In this document: piece after piece, positions 59,601 to 64,000 of the stretch
Numbering within the stretch: the first letter of the stretch is position 1
Layout of the letters: every line of letters begins with the position of its first letter
Made by a program: the position numbers and the translations under genes
DNA from: Rugalucina vietnamica
Lineage: Eukaryota; Mollusca; Bivalvia; Lucinida; Lucinidae
Direction: 5' to 3'
Assembly (NCBI GenBank): GCA_964017185.1
Contig: OZ024876.1
Location: 12,277,726-12,341,725, forward strand
Length of the DNA stretch: 64,000 nucleotides
Notes under the pieces: model-generated
Databases searched by the model: none
What the model saw: the letters and a program-made list of their open reading frames with translations, nothing else
Told to the model about the DNA's origin: nothing

Positions 59601-62600
59601 TATATAATATGCATAGTGTATAATGTTCATAATATCAGAAGACACATTATGCATGTTACATTGTTGTCCATATATGATGAATACTTTCAATCAATTTATT
59701 TCACTTTTCCACAAATGGCAAGAGAAAGTTAGAGCATTTTCTTTTACTTCCTCTTCAAAGGTATAATATTATTATAACACATCCCAAAGAAAAATGGACC
59801 GGGGACCAGGAGGAGGAGTGTGGGGGGGGCAGGGGGGGGGGACACTATTCTCAATACGATTCTATTGCAAGCACTTACCCTTGTTTGAAAAATAGAGCAT
59901 AAAACTTGTCACCAGCTTCATATACATCATCTGTAACAAAGTTTAACCTATTAATGATAAATGGACTTTCCCACTTAATCATTTGGGTGAGTCCACTTTC
60001 GTTTTTAGAAGAATCAGGAGTGATTTTAAATTTTCATTCACATTTTTTGATGAATTTTCTTTAAAGCAAACAGAATCTGGTCACACCCAGGATCTTTGAA
60101 TTCTGAATTTGAGCCACCTCGTGGGAAAACCAACAATGTGGTTTCCGAACAGGTTCGACACAAACTGACTTGTACAAGCCTAGAAAAGAGCTAGAAGCTT
60201 GAAATTTCGGATTTAAGTAGAAGAGGAATTGTACTATCCAAGTAATGAAAACAAGGGCACTGATCAGCTTCACAGTTACTGCAAAGCTGATCTGTGCCTT
60301 TGTTTCCGCATATGCAGATTGTTGGTTTTCTCATGAGGCGGCTCATTTTAATGCTGAACAACAAGACCACACTGCTTCACCAAAATTTTCTCCTGTATCA
60401 AGAGTTAGTCCTTGTCTAAGTTTCAAATATAAAAGGAGCCACAACACCAGAAAATCAACAATCTACATATGCAAAACCAAATGCGCAGATCAGCTGTGCA
60501 GTAACTGCACAGCTGATCAGCGCCTTTGTTTTCGCTCCATAGATAGTACAATGCCTCTTCTTTCTAAACCAGAAACAAGCGTCTAGCTGTTTCCTGCGGC
60601 TGTACAGCCTGGTTAGTGTTGGACCTGGTTGGAAACCTAGATTGTTTGTTTTCTCATGGGAAGGCTGAAATATGAGCCACATCGTGAGAAAACAAAATTT
60701 TTGCCTATGCGAAAACAAAGGCGCAGATCAGCTTAGCAGTGACTGCAGATCTGATCAGCACCTTTGTTTTCACTACTCTGATACTACAATTCCTCTTCTA
60801 CTTAAAGCCAACATTTCAAGCCTCTAGCCTGCTTCTGTGACTGTACAGGTTGATTTATGTTAGACCTGGTCGGAAACCACTAAGACCGGTTTTCTCGCAT
60901 CATGGCTCATATAATTCAGTAAGTACTTACAGATATCGTCCCAGTAGTATGGCTGTAAGCCTGGCAGTGAACAGTTAAGTACTTACAGATATTGTCCCAG
61001 TAGTATGGCTGTAAGCCCGGCAGTGAACAGACAAGTACTTACAGATATCGTCCCAGTAGTATGGCTGTAAGCCTGGCAGTGAACAGTTAAGTACTTACAG
61101 ATATTGTCCCAGTAGTATGGCTGTAAGCCCGGCAGTGAACAGTTAAGTACTTACAGATATCGTCCCAGTAGTATGGCTGTAAGCCCGGCAGTGACCAGTT
61201 AAGTACTTACAGATATTGTCCCAGTAGTATGGCTGTAAGCCCGGCAGTGAACAGTTGAGTAAGTACTTACAGATATCGTCCCAGTAGTATGGCTGTAAGC
61301 CCGGCAGTGAACAGTTGAGTCGAGCTTTCTGGTAGGATAGCCACTTCTTCTGGTTCCGCTCTATTGAGCCACCACCATGGTCTTTCTACAATTACATTAC
61401 CAAAACTTTTAAAAAAATGAAAATTTCCAGAAGAAAATGTTTGATATTTTTCTTATTTTTGCTCAAAACATAGATTGTGGGTACACGTTAGAACCGCCCC
61501 TCGTCGCCGCCTCACCGAGGCGGTTCTAATGAGAACCCACAATCTATGTTTTGGAGCAAAAGTAAGAAATAATAGGTTTACCCCTGCATACCCCAGTTTT
61601 GCTATATAAAAATGGGGTATAAGGTGAAATAACAATACGGAAATTAAAAAAAAAAGACTGATAAGGAACTGACAGACTTTAGAATGGCGACTCTTTATTA
61701 GGTTTATATCATTTGAGCCTGTGCGTGAGAAAAGCAAGGCATAGGCATAGCCCTGCATACCCCAATTTTACGATATAAAAGTAAGGTATAAGGGGTATAG
61801 TTTACATGGAAATGTTAGCATGATGACATGGTGTTGTTGAATATGTATGACTGGATACATAGAGGATCTTGCACGAGTGGTCATTTCATATGAAATTTAT
61901 TAAACAAGCCTCCAGCGAGTTTAATGAATTTCATATGAAATGAACATAAGTGTATAATTCATTTCATCCTGACTTTTAAAAATGGGATTTTCTCTCGCCT
62001 TCAAAGTGGACATATTTTCAATGAAAATTTATATTGTTGTTACAGACCATGTCAATAACGTTACGAATTCTCACAAAATTGTGCACACGCGTAGTCATAA
62101 AACTTTTTATTACACGATGTTATCCACTGGAAAACAGTGACGTCATATGAAAAATACACATGATACACAATATAAACAGGTGTGAAATCCATGTACAAGC
62201 AGGGTGATCCAATGAGTAATGCGAACTCATCTCTTACTTCGTTTTTCTCTTGACATGGCTCAAATACCTTCTTTTTTTTTTTTTGCTATAGTGCAAGCCC
62301 TCTACATCCTATAATGTTATATTTGTTTTAAGCATTAGGCATTCTGCCCATATTTTATCTTGTTGGTCAAGCCCAAAGAGTGTTCTCTCATAACACATTT
62401 CATTACAAAATCCCACGAAAGACGAAAACAGACTTTTAAATGTATTTGATGATGACAAAAAAACCCCACAAAAACTGTGACTTACTTTACAGACTTTAGC
62501 AACTCTGGAGAAGATTTTGGTTTTACTCTCCGTGTATTCCTCGGCAATCTCTCGGAAGAAGAAAAACACCTGACCCCCTTTATCTGTATCATTAACATCA

Positions 62601-63933
62601 AAGGAGCCAACAAACTGTGGAGCTGAAACAATATAAAATTAATACTGTCAACCAATTGAATTCTTATAAGCCTGGCGGCATTTTTATGGGACATAGGCAA
62701 ACGGTATAGCCCCAGATGTGACTCCACAGAATGTGGCTTCCCATCTGGGGCTATTCTGTTTGCTTAATGGAATTTCATCAAGTGGAATAAATGATAAAAT
62801 CACACCTGAAGCCCCTAAATATTAAGATGGACTCACCCAAATGATAATGATGGGTGAATCTATTCATCATTAGTGGGTTAATTTGAGCCACCTCATGGGA
62901 AAACCAACAATCTGCATATGCGAAAACAAAGACGCAGATCAGCTTCGCGGTAACCGCGAAGCTGATCAGCGCCTTTGTTTTCGCTACTCGGATAGTACAT
63001 TTCCTCTTCTACTTAAATCTGAAATTTCAAGCTTCTAGCCCTTTTCTGTGCTTGTACAGACCGGTTTGTGTCAGACCTGTTCGGAAACCACATTGTTGGT
63101 TTTCCCACGAGGCGGCTCATTTGTGAATGATGTCTTCTTGCATTTTACACAAGAAGAATTCAGGAAAATAAATCGCTATTAAATGTCCATTTCGACAAAC
63201 TGCATAAGAGACGTGACACAAGAAAACCAGTCTTCAGGGTTTCCGACTAGGCCCCACACAAACTGGTCTGTACAGTCACAGAAAAAACCTAGAAGCTTGA
63301 GATTTTGGGTATAAGAGGTATTGTACTATCCGTGTGGTTTTCTAGAAGCTTGAAATTTTGGGTATAAGAGGTATTGTACTATCCGTGTGGTGAAACTACA
63401 CAGTACAGTAACTACCCAGCTGATCTGTGCCTTTATTTTTGCATATGCAAAAATCCCGTTTTCTTAGGACACAACTCATATATATACCGTTACACATAAC
63501 ATAAGCATGAAGCACTATATGAGCCATCACATGGGAAAACAAGCATTCTGCACAGGCGAAAACAAAGGCGCACATCAGCTACGCAGTAACTGCGAAGCTG
63601 ATCAGCGCCTTTGTTTTCGCTACTCGGATAGCCCAATTCCTCTTCTACTTAATTTCCGAAATTTCAAGCTTGTAGCTCTTTTCTGTGCTTGTACAGGTCG
63701 GTTAGTGTCGAACATGTTCTGGAACCACATTGTTGGTTTTCCCACGAGGCAGCTCATATGACAATAGCTTCTCATTATCTTACCATGAAGCCACGTCACA
63801 TCTCCCTTTGCCGATACAAGGTCCGGGTATATAGAGATGTTGAACGATGGTCTGAACAGGACTGGCCGCTGCTTTATAAAGTCACCATAGAGACCAAAAT
63901 AGTGGGCTGGCTTGTCCCCCAGGTTACCACTCT
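42878..63933 (-). CDS. Semaphorin gene, partial (sema, PSI, Ig-like; class-2-like)
   Basis: Eleven exons on the minus strand, all with acceptor AG and donor GT and matching phases: 63784-63933, 62486-62622, 61271-61385, 59879-59930, 54717-54858, 53078-53267, 52165-52289, 49430-49596, 47870-47961, 45182-45457, 42878-42966. They join into one frame of about 510 residues without a stop. Residues 1 to about 322 are the middle and end of the sema beta-propeller, about 324-385 a PSI cysteine knot, about 392-475 an Ig-like fold, followed by a tail. About nine N-glycosylation sequons and paired cysteines indicate an extracellular protein; semaphorins act as guidance cues through plexin receptors. No membrane segment is seen after the Ig-like part, which suggests a secreted class-2-like protein. 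The signal peptide and N-terminal third lie right of 64000; the 3' end is uncertain. Confidence 0.9.
42967..43240. other. Intron sequence, no recognised feature
   Basis: AT-rich intron sequence left of the TIR element at 43241. Confidence 0.4.
43241..43593. mobile_element. 353-bp TIR element, ends CCGTATTC
   Basis: The left end CCGTATTCGTTCTAATTAGC and the right end (complement CCGTATTCATTCTAATTAGC) are inverted repeats, both continuing GCACA. Other GCGCA words lie just inside. No ORF; no clear target duplication. Confidence 0.8.
43605..43645 (+). mobile_element. MITE-A fragment
   Basis: AGAAAACCAGC, AAAACAAAGGTGCAGATCAG only. It is followed by unannotated AT-rich intron sequence to 44060 and an A/C-rich run (44080-44145). 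Confidence 0.5.
44148..44968 (+). mobile_element. GAGCTGTCGC-family element, copy 1
   Basis: It begins with the hairpin GAGCTGTCGCAGGACAGC and AGCTCGCCTGACTTGTGC and ends with stem TGCACTTCGTGCA and GGCGAGCTA. Between are four diverged units of about 175 bp, each with TGTGACCTTGACCTCAAGGT and CATGCAAAGTATCAACTTGA. A degenerate ACGTAAA run precedes the end hairpin. No ORF. Confidence 0.8.
44985..45173 (-). mobile_element. Family-B MITE, partial, against exon 10
   Basis: It has ACATAAATCGTGGGTACTAG, a hairpin of GAACTGCCTGACC and GGCGAGGTGGTTC, and ends TTGCACTGGCAAGTTTTTGT. The end lies within about 10 bases of the splice donor at 45181. Confidence 0.7.
45182..45457 (-). CDS. Semaphorin exon 10 (Ig-like domain without Cys)
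   Basis: Acceptor TTTTTATAG, phase 1 start, 92 codons. The Ig pattern is clear (GALIIKNVSLDDAGKFEAF, then YNLTVHP) but both cysteines of the domain are absent: YVTLGI stands where L-C is expected and GKFEAF where G-Y-x-C is expected. There is a weak donor G/gtacttg at the end; if unused, a TGA at 45176-45174 would end the protein. Exon 11, which fits in phase, favours splicing. Confidence 0.85.
45458..46108. other. Intron sequence, no recognised feature
   Basis: No repeat or exon was found in this stretch. Confidence 0.4.
46110..46137 (+). repeat. Poly-A run
   Basis: About 29 A, 20 bp before the TATGCCCCC element. Confidence 0.95.
46159..46994 (+). mobile_element. TATGCCCCC-family element
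   Basis: TATGCCCCCAACT at the left pairs with the right end AAGTTGGGGGCATA, which is part of the hairpin AACTTCTTCGAAGTT. Three diverged units of about 195 bp lie inside (ATGCATATCTTCARA, GGAGGAGTTGCGCACACAAG). Near the right end stands a GACTGACT microsatellite with CACTCACTCACTGCACTGCA. No ORF. It shares its plan with the AGCTCACCTG and GAGCTGTCGC families. Confidence 0.75.
46998..47204 (+). mobile_element. MITE-A, diverged copy
   Basis: Left end reduced to CAGCAACCTACC; broken stem; right end CTTGATGGGGCTCA. Confidence 0.75.
47312..47548 (+). mobile_element. MITE-A, subfamily A2
   Basis: Subfamily A2 ends: TGAGTCGCATCGTGAGAAAA at the left, and GACCGGTTTTCTCGCGTCGC at the right. The stem is perfect and the same as in A1, so the subfamilies differ mainly in their ends. 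Confidence 0.9.
47620..47852 (-). mobile_element. MITE-A, full copy next to exon 9
   Basis: Ends TGAGCCTGTGCCGTG and TGCAGCAGCTCA; stem of the GATCAGCTGTGCAGT type. The right end lies 17 bases from the exon-9 donor. Confidence 0.9.
47870..47961 (-). CDS. Semaphorin exon 9 (end of PSI)
   Basis: Acceptor TTGTCCTTTCAG, donor CAAG/gtacatg. 92 bases, 30 full codons: CSQKVTYENIYQTNGDQCQS and a linker to the Ig-like domain. NGDxxC is the usual end of semaphorin PSI domains. Phases fit both neighbours, and without this exon exons 8 and 10 would meet out of frame. Confidence 0.9.
48010..48224. repeat. Intron with a short direct repeat
   Basis: ACACAAAATGCAAATCAWTT with TGACTA occurs twice (48114-48143 and 48149-48177). 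Nothing else seen. Confidence 0.5.
48225..48390 (-). mobile_element. Degenerate SINE of the 24956 type
   Basis: It keeps GGTTTTACACCCCCTTCAAG, GAGTACCCCCAAGAAAAT and CACAAGCAGACCTTAGCATG. The tRNA head is not recognisable. Confidence 0.6.
48470..48770 (-). mobile_element. Two truncated MITE-A copies
   Basis: 48470-48572 has only stem and right arm. 48582-48770 has a long arm with a CCCCGCTTCGGGG hairpin-like end and a half stem. Confidence 0.7.
48805..49421 (+). mobile_element. MITE-A copy split by a hAT-like element
   Basis: It starts at a truncated stem (GACGCAGATCAG), reaches TTGTACAGCTCAGTT at 48938, and resumes at 49364 with CAATTTGTGTCTGACCTGTT to its TIR at 49421, only 8 bases from the exon-8 donor. 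Confidence 0.85.
48939..49363. mobile_element. hAT-like MITE, 425 bp
   Basis: Perfect 14-bp TIRs CAGGGTTCCCACGC and GCGTGGGAACCCTG; inside, TTCCCTGACATTTCCCTGAC words repeat at both ends. A 5-bp duplication with one mismatch (CAGTT/CAATT) is judged against the intact MITE-A sequence around it. Confidence 0.85.
49430..49596 (-). CDS. Semaphorin exon 8 (end of sema, start of PSI)
   Basis: Acceptor TTGTTTCAG, donor AG/gtaggg. The last strand of the sema propeller is present (TSLYLGTDYEVVKV), followed by the PSI domain (VCTKYGKKDNC, DVLCYWCND, ASCRSRNQD). The C..Y...C...D..C.WC spacing is diagnostic. Two sequons (NRT, NDT). 55 codons plus two bases. Confidence 0.95.
49621..49670. mobile_element. 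MITE-A end fragment
   Basis: TGAGCCTTTGCATGAGAAAA and TTTCCGACGAACC, 25 bases before the exon-8 acceptor. Confidence 0.5.
49676..50852 (-). mobile_element. MITE-A copy interrupted by a TTAA element
   Basis: The left part runs to GAAATTTCGGATTTAA and the right part resumes TTAAGTAGAAGAGGAATTGT to a complete TIR. AA is present on both outer flanks. Without the insert it is a normal 233-bp copy. Confidence 0.95.
49776..50719. mobile_element. TTAA-target TIR element, 944 bp
   Basis: TIRs GGATGTTCGCTGC and GCAGCGAACATCC, flanked by TTAA (49772-49775, 50720-50723). The site is the TTAA of the MITE-A long arm, so the duplication is proven by comparison with empty copies. TTAA targets are typical of piggyBac and Kolobok; the ends are not the usual CCC of piggyBac. 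ATGCACACTACCCTATAT occurs twice inside. No transposase. Confidence 0.9.
51010..51352 (-). pseudogene. LINE reverse-transcriptase 3' fragment
   Basis: On the minus strand one frame gives the C-terminal part typical of non-LTR retrotransposon polyproteins: LRASDSAMIPWIFNVKV, then YGHVE, KRSGKPRKSWDEVL, RKKLGMNNADPQNRSEW. One TAA stands where LRWYGHVE-type proteins have W. It is a 5'-truncated dead copy in an intron. It may represent the LINE group that moved the SINEs, but nothing links them directly. Confidence 0.8.
51417..51642 (+). mobile_element. MITE-A, full copy
   Basis: Left TIR TGAGCCCCCTCATAG; mismatched stem (CCCCGAAGCC); right end CACGCACAGGCTCA. Confidence 0.9.
51673..51908 (+). 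mobile_element. MITE-A, full copy
   Basis: Complete TIRs, AA flanks, one stem mismatch. Confidence 0.95.
51990..52135. mobile_element. Family-B MITE, partial, near exon 7
   Basis: Has AAACATATTGTGGGTACCTG, TTTTCAACTGAAAAATTCAA and TGATTTCATAATGAAAAC, ending about 30 bases from the exon-7 donor. Confidence 0.6.
52165..52289 (-). CDS. Semaphorin exon 7 (sema domain)
   Basis: Acceptor ATATTTTAG, donor CTG/gtatgt. Two bases complete a GAT codon with the G of exon 6; 41 codons follow: DGKIHSLFLYDCGKDFELW, ADISNPIWSMKLL. The propeller strand LATD.GKIHSL spans the exon 6/7 junction, as in other semaphorins (TD.G.V.KV). Confidence 0.9.
52350..52628 (+). mobile_element. Family-B MITE, full copy (family description)
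   Basis: Best copy of family B. Ends ATTACGAAAACATGCCCATG and ACGGACATGTTTTCCTGATG pair imperfectly. Inside lie CAAAACATAGATTGTGGGTA, the perfect central hairpin CGTTAGAACCGCCTC / GAGGCGGTTCTAACG, the complement GTACCCACAATCTGTTTTGG, and a right arm with ACCCCAGTTTTGCTATATAA and GTGGGGTATAAGGGGGTATA. No ORF. Confidence 0.85.
52655..52855 (-). mobile_element. Degenerate SINE of the 24956 type
   Basis: It keeps GCAGAACTTGGCTTGTCTCA, a GAGGCTCAAACCCACACTGG box-B region and GCGACCTGAACCACATGGCC, the complement of a box-A head. Confidence 0.65.
53078..53267 (-). CDS. Semaphorin exon 6 (sema domain)
   Basis: Acceptor CCATTTCAG, donor ACAG/gtaggc. 63 codons plus one base. Starts with the cysteine expected after the PRPG-like motif of exon 5, then LMAENVDSLYKRPIF (counterpart of HPLM...P), YLKIAVYPDK and SNIYLAT, the V.FLGTD strand. 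Confidence 0.95.
53291..53525 (-). mobile_element. MITE-A, subfamily A2
   Basis: Ends TGAGTCGCTACGTGAGAAAA and CGATGCGGCTCG; stem of the GCTGTGCAGT type. It begins 23 bases upstream of the exon-6 acceptor. Confidence 0.9.
53598..53631 (+). repeat. Poly-A run
   Basis: About 33 A with TTTTGTATGGTAAAA repeated around it (53569, 53641, 53677). Confidence 0.9.
53716..53942 (+). mobile_element. Family-C MITE, full copy (family description)
   Basis: Ends TTAACTCATTTAAGCC and the complement of TTAACCCATTTATGATG. Inside, TAGCCCCAGATGTGA and TCCCATCTGGAGCTA form a stem around CCGCAGAATGCAGCA, followed by TTCTGTTTGCTTGG and a right arm with GACTTACCCAAATGATACG. About 230 bp with TTAA at both ends; no ORF. 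Confidence 0.85.
53970..54262 (-). mobile_element. Family-B MITE, full copy
   Basis: Opposite orientation. Hairpin GTTAGAACCGCCTCG / CGAGGTGGTTCTAAC, right end ATGGGCATGTTTTTGTAATG. Followed by a partial copy. Confidence 0.85.
54305..54480. mobile_element. Family-B MITE, partial
   Basis: TGTATACCCCCTTATACCCC and CAAAACATAGATTGTAGATA only; hairpin lost. Confidence 0.6.
54484..54694 (+). mobile_element. MITE-A2, shortened, next to exon 5
   Basis: Stem reduced (GCACAGATCTGCACAGCTGA), right end CGCGTCACGGCTCA at 54694, 22 bases from the exon-5 donor. Confidence 0.85.
54717..54858 (-). CDS. Semaphorin exon 5 (sema domain)
   Basis: Acceptor CATATATTCCAG, donor GAT/gtgagt. The exon carries the strongest sema signature in the window: SSAVCVYKKSDIFDVFGGKF, then TWEILPDDLHPYPRLDD, equivalent to SAVCVY...I..VF.G.FK and the P.PRPG motif, here with LDD in place of PG. 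Sequons NSS and NKT. Confidence 0.95.
54859..55149. other. Intron sequence, no recognised feature
   Basis: No repeat seen. Confidence 0.4.
55150..55310 (-). mobile_element. Family-B MITE, truncated
   Basis: Starts AACATGTCTGTGAAATATAT, has CAAAACATAGATTGTGGGTA and half of the hairpin (GAACCGCCTCACCGAGGCG), then breaks off. Confidence 0.75.
55450..55686 (+). mobile_element. MITE-A2, full copy
   Basis: TGAGCCGCATCGTGAGAAAA to CTTGCGTCGCGGCTCA; perfect stem; AA flanks. Confidence 0.95.
55688..56205 (+). repeat. Direct repeat flanking a family-B copy
   Basis: AGTGACAATGATGGCAGCAT with AATTTTGTTAGT occurs at 55693 and at 56162. It might be a local segmental duplication. A decayed tRNA-like head (complement: GTAGCCCAGTGGTTAGG) lies at 55815-55845. 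Confidence 0.6.
55885..56157 (+). mobile_element. Family-B MITE
   Basis: From AAAACATGCCTATGCAATAT to GGACATGTTTGCATGATG. Only a remnant of the hairpin is left (GTTAGAATGTGATTCTAAC). Confidence 0.8.
56203..56733. mobile_element. Tc1/mariner-like MITE, 531 bp
   Basis: TIR TACTACTCAAAATTTGATAA followed by GCATCAAA at both ends (right end as complement) with TA on each side (56201-56202, 56734-56735). No transposase frame. Confidence 0.8.
56916..58243 (+). mobile_element. MITE-A copy split by a GAGCTGTCGC element
   Basis: Left end TGAGTCACTGCACAAGAAAA up to ATGCATAGGCAA; resumes at about 58048 with AAACAAAGGCGCAGATCAGC, the full stem and the long arm to a decayed end. Confidence 0.85.
56959..58047 (+). 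mobile_element. GAGCTGTCGC-family element, copy 2
   Basis: Same ends as 44148-44968: GAGCTGTCGCAGGACAGC and a stem CTGTACTTTCGTACAG with GGCGAGCTA. Five or six units of about 175 bp with TGACCTTGACCTCAAGGTCA. Near the right end a GACGCC microsatellite (57965-58001). Insertion into MITE-A left no clear duplication. Confidence 0.85.
58400..58615 (+). mobile_element. Family-C MITE
   Basis: TTAACTCATTTAAGCCTGGT to ATTTGTCAAATATGGGTTAA; the core is shortened to CCGCGTAACGCCGCGTATTC. Confidence 0.8.
58680..58864 (+). mobile_element. MITE-A2 with half-stem deletion
   Basis: The left half of the stem is missing (ATGAGAAAACCGTCATAGCTGA). Right part normal to TCACGTCACGGCTCA. Confidence 0.8.
59019..59203 (+). 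mobile_element. MITE-A2 with stem deletion
   Basis: CAGCCACATCATGAGAAAAC, then directly TGTCTTTGTTTTCGCTACTC and the long arm to GCATCGCGGCTCA. Confidence 0.8.
59316..59550 (-). mobile_element. MITE-A, diverged copy
   Basis: Ends TGAGCCGCATCATGAGAAAA and CATGACACCACTCA; the stem is decayed on the left side (GTGCAATCATTTCCG). Confidence 0.85.
59807..59841 (+). repeat. G-rich run
   Basis: GGAGGAGGAGTGT followed by runs of 8 and 10 G, a G-quadruplex-type composition inside the intron 38 bp from the exon-4 donor side. 59551-59806 holds nothing recognised. Confidence 0.7.
59879..59930 (-). CDS. Semaphorin exon 4 (sema domain, 52 bp)
   Basis: Acceptor TTTGTTACAG, strong donor GG/gtaagtgc. Two bases complete TAT with exon 3, then DVYEAGDKFYALFFKQ and two bases that complete GGA with exon 5. 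It is the propeller strand before SAVCVY. Confidence 0.9.
59945..60080. mobile_element. Family-C MITE, half copy
   Basis: TTAATGATAAATGGACTTTC, TGGGTGAGTCCACTTTCGTT and AAGCAAACAGAATC. It starts 15 bases upstream of the exon-4 acceptor. Confidence 0.75.
60110..60345 (-). mobile_element. MITE-A, full copy
   Basis: TGAGCCACCTCGTGGGAAAA to CTCATGAGGCGGCTCA; TT flanks; mismatched stem. Confidence 0.9.
60435..60669 (+). mobile_element. MITE-A, diverged ends
   Basis: GGAGCCACAACACCAGAAAA to CATGGGAAGGCTGA; stem of the GCTGTGCAGTAACTG type intact. Confidence 0.85.
60673..60909 (+). mobile_element. MITE-A2, full copy
   Basis: TGAGCCACATCGTGAGAAAA to CTCGCATCATGGCTCA; ends 21 bases from the exon-fragment array. 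Confidence 0.9.
60931..61270 (-). repeat. Tandem array of the exon-3 3' end and its splice donor
   Basis: Six units of 56 bp (the one next to the exon is 60 bp) repeat the last about 45 bases of semaphorin exon 3 together with its donor gtaagtac. On the minus strand each contains ACTGTTCACTGCCGGGCTTA, CAGCCATACTACTGGGAC, RATATCT and the donor. R alternates strictly from unit to unit (G, A, G, A, G, A, with G in the complete exon), which would change Asp to Asn. Each copy keeps an intact GT donor, and an AG within GGGCTTACAG could serve as acceptor. Confidence 0.95.
61271..61385 (-). CDS. Semaphorin exon 3 (sema domain)
   Basis: Acceptor AATTGTAG, donor ATCT/gtaagt. 38 codons plus one base: KDHGGGSIERNQKKWLSYQK, ARLNCSLPGLQPYYWDDI. 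The motif KARLNCS.PG is a hallmark of sema domains. The 3' part is amplified in the adjoining array. Confidence 0.95.
61396..61630 (+). mobile_element. Family-B MITE next to exon 3
   Basis: TTACCAAAACTTTTAAAAAA to AAAATGGGGTATAAGG; central hairpin with an additional CCTCGTCGCCGCC. It starts about 10 bases upstream of the exon-3 acceptor. Confidence 0.8.
61735..61825 (+). mobile_element. Family-B MITE, right end only
   Basis: GCCCTGCATACCCCAATTTT, ATATAAAAGTAAGGTATAAG and GTTAGCATGATG, preceded by a MITE-A-like end fragment (61714-61740). Confidence 0.65.
61884..61945. repeat. Long hairpin CATTTCATATGAAATT
   Basis: CATTTCATATGAAATTTATT followed by AAAC pairs with GTTTAATGAATTTCATATGA followed by AATG around a CCTCCAGCGAG loop; the stem is about 24 bp and itself contains the palindrome TTTCATATGAAA. 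61946-62470 holds nothing else recognised. Confidence 0.8.
62486..62622 (-). CDS. Semaphorin exon 2 (sema domain)
   Basis: Acceptor ATTGTTTCAG, donor AAA/gtaagt. Two bases complete GCT with exon 1, then PQFVGSFDVNDTDKGG, QVFFFFREIAEEYTE, SRVAKVCK. PxFVxS, V.FFFRE and SRVA.VCK are classic sema motifs. Confidence 0.97.
62656..62880 (+). mobile_element. Family-C MITE
   Basis: AAGCCTGGCGGCATTTTTAT to ATCATTAGTGGGTTAA with the TAGCCCCAGATGTGA / CCCATCTGGGGCTA stem. It ends where a MITE-A starts and begins about 34 bases upstream of the exon-2 acceptor. Confidence 0.85.
62884..63119 (+). mobile_element. MITE-A, full copy
   Basis: Complete TIRs, perfect stem, TT flanks. Confidence 0.95.
63212..63478 (-). 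mobile_element. MITE-A with 53-bp internal duplication
   Basis: AGAAGCTTGARATTTTGGGT with the following TATTGTACTATCC is present twice (63291, 63344). Stem decayed; end GACACAACTCA. Confidence 0.8.
63520..63756 (+). mobile_element. MITE-A, full copy next to exon 1
   Basis: TGAGCCATCACATGGGAAAA to CCACGAGGCAGCTCA; TA flanks; ends 27 bases from the donor of the first visible exon. Confidence 0.95.
63784..63933 (-). CDS. Semaphorin, first visible exon (sema domain)
   Basis: Acceptor GACATTGTAG, donor CATG/gtaaga. 49 codons between split codons: SGNLGDKPAHYFGLYGDFIK, RPSFNISIYPDL, GDVTWLH. LYGDF and WL..PxFV (across the junction with exon 2) match the conserved LY.GT..DF and WL.EP.FV positions. 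Further 5' exons are right of the window. Confidence 0.9.
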
Positions 63934-64000
63934 CTACAATGTCAAAAGGTCAATATTTACTGCCATCTACTTACGAAAATGCATGGAAGTGACATTATCT

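Overview
This is a metazoan, AT-rich, almost entirely non-coding window. The organism is probably a bivalve mollusc. That placement is inference: TTAGGG-type telomeric motifs, tRNA-derived SINEs and repeat families bounded by AGCTCACCTGAGC-type and GAGCTGTCGCAGGACAGC-type hairpins resemble repeats I associate with bivalves. No rRNA, tRNA gene, CRISPR array or prokaryotic operon is visible. Most open frames in the window are accidental or lie in repeats.

Two genuine genes were recognised, both on the minus strand. (1) At the left edge, the first coding exon of a CARD-domain protein (1685-1819, caspase-2-like pattern); its remainder lies left of the window. (2) Across the right third, a semaphorin gene: eleven phase-compatible exons from 63933 down to 42878 give a continuous partial protein with the middle and C-terminal part of the sema domain, a PSI domain, an Ig-like domain lacking its canonical cysteines, and a short tail that suggests a secreted class-2-like semaphorin. 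Its N-terminus lies right of the window. A further coding-like stretch with one in-frame stop (32457-33000, minus) could not be identified.

Everything else is mobile and tandem DNA, often nested. The commonest element, called MITE-A here (about 240 bp, TIR TGAGCCGCCTC, long off-centre hairpin), has at least 35 full or partial copies. Family B (hairpin core GAACCGCCTC/GAGGCGGTTC) and family C (ends TTAACYCATTTA) are also abundant. Layout: 1-3500 palindromic-word array, nested fold-back and 46-bp minisatellite; 3500-8760 SINE, MITEs and a GGATATCC-array element; 8762-19874 an 11.1-kb composite of GTCGAC 9-mers and CCCTAA-like repeats inserted in a MITE-A with an 8-bp target duplication and itself carrying a near-identical 5.09-kb tandem duplication; 20-28 kb MITEs, SINEs, hAT-like and pogo-like elements; 28.3-42.8 kb a nest of AGCTCACCTG-family elements containing a Mutator-like element (9-bp TSD) and a hAT-like element (8-bp TSD); 42.9-64 kb the semaphorin gene with introns packed with MITEs up to the splice sites.

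Several insertions were dated relative to each other by recognising interrupted copies of known families with flanking target duplications. All identifications are by eye from sequence; no database search was possible.
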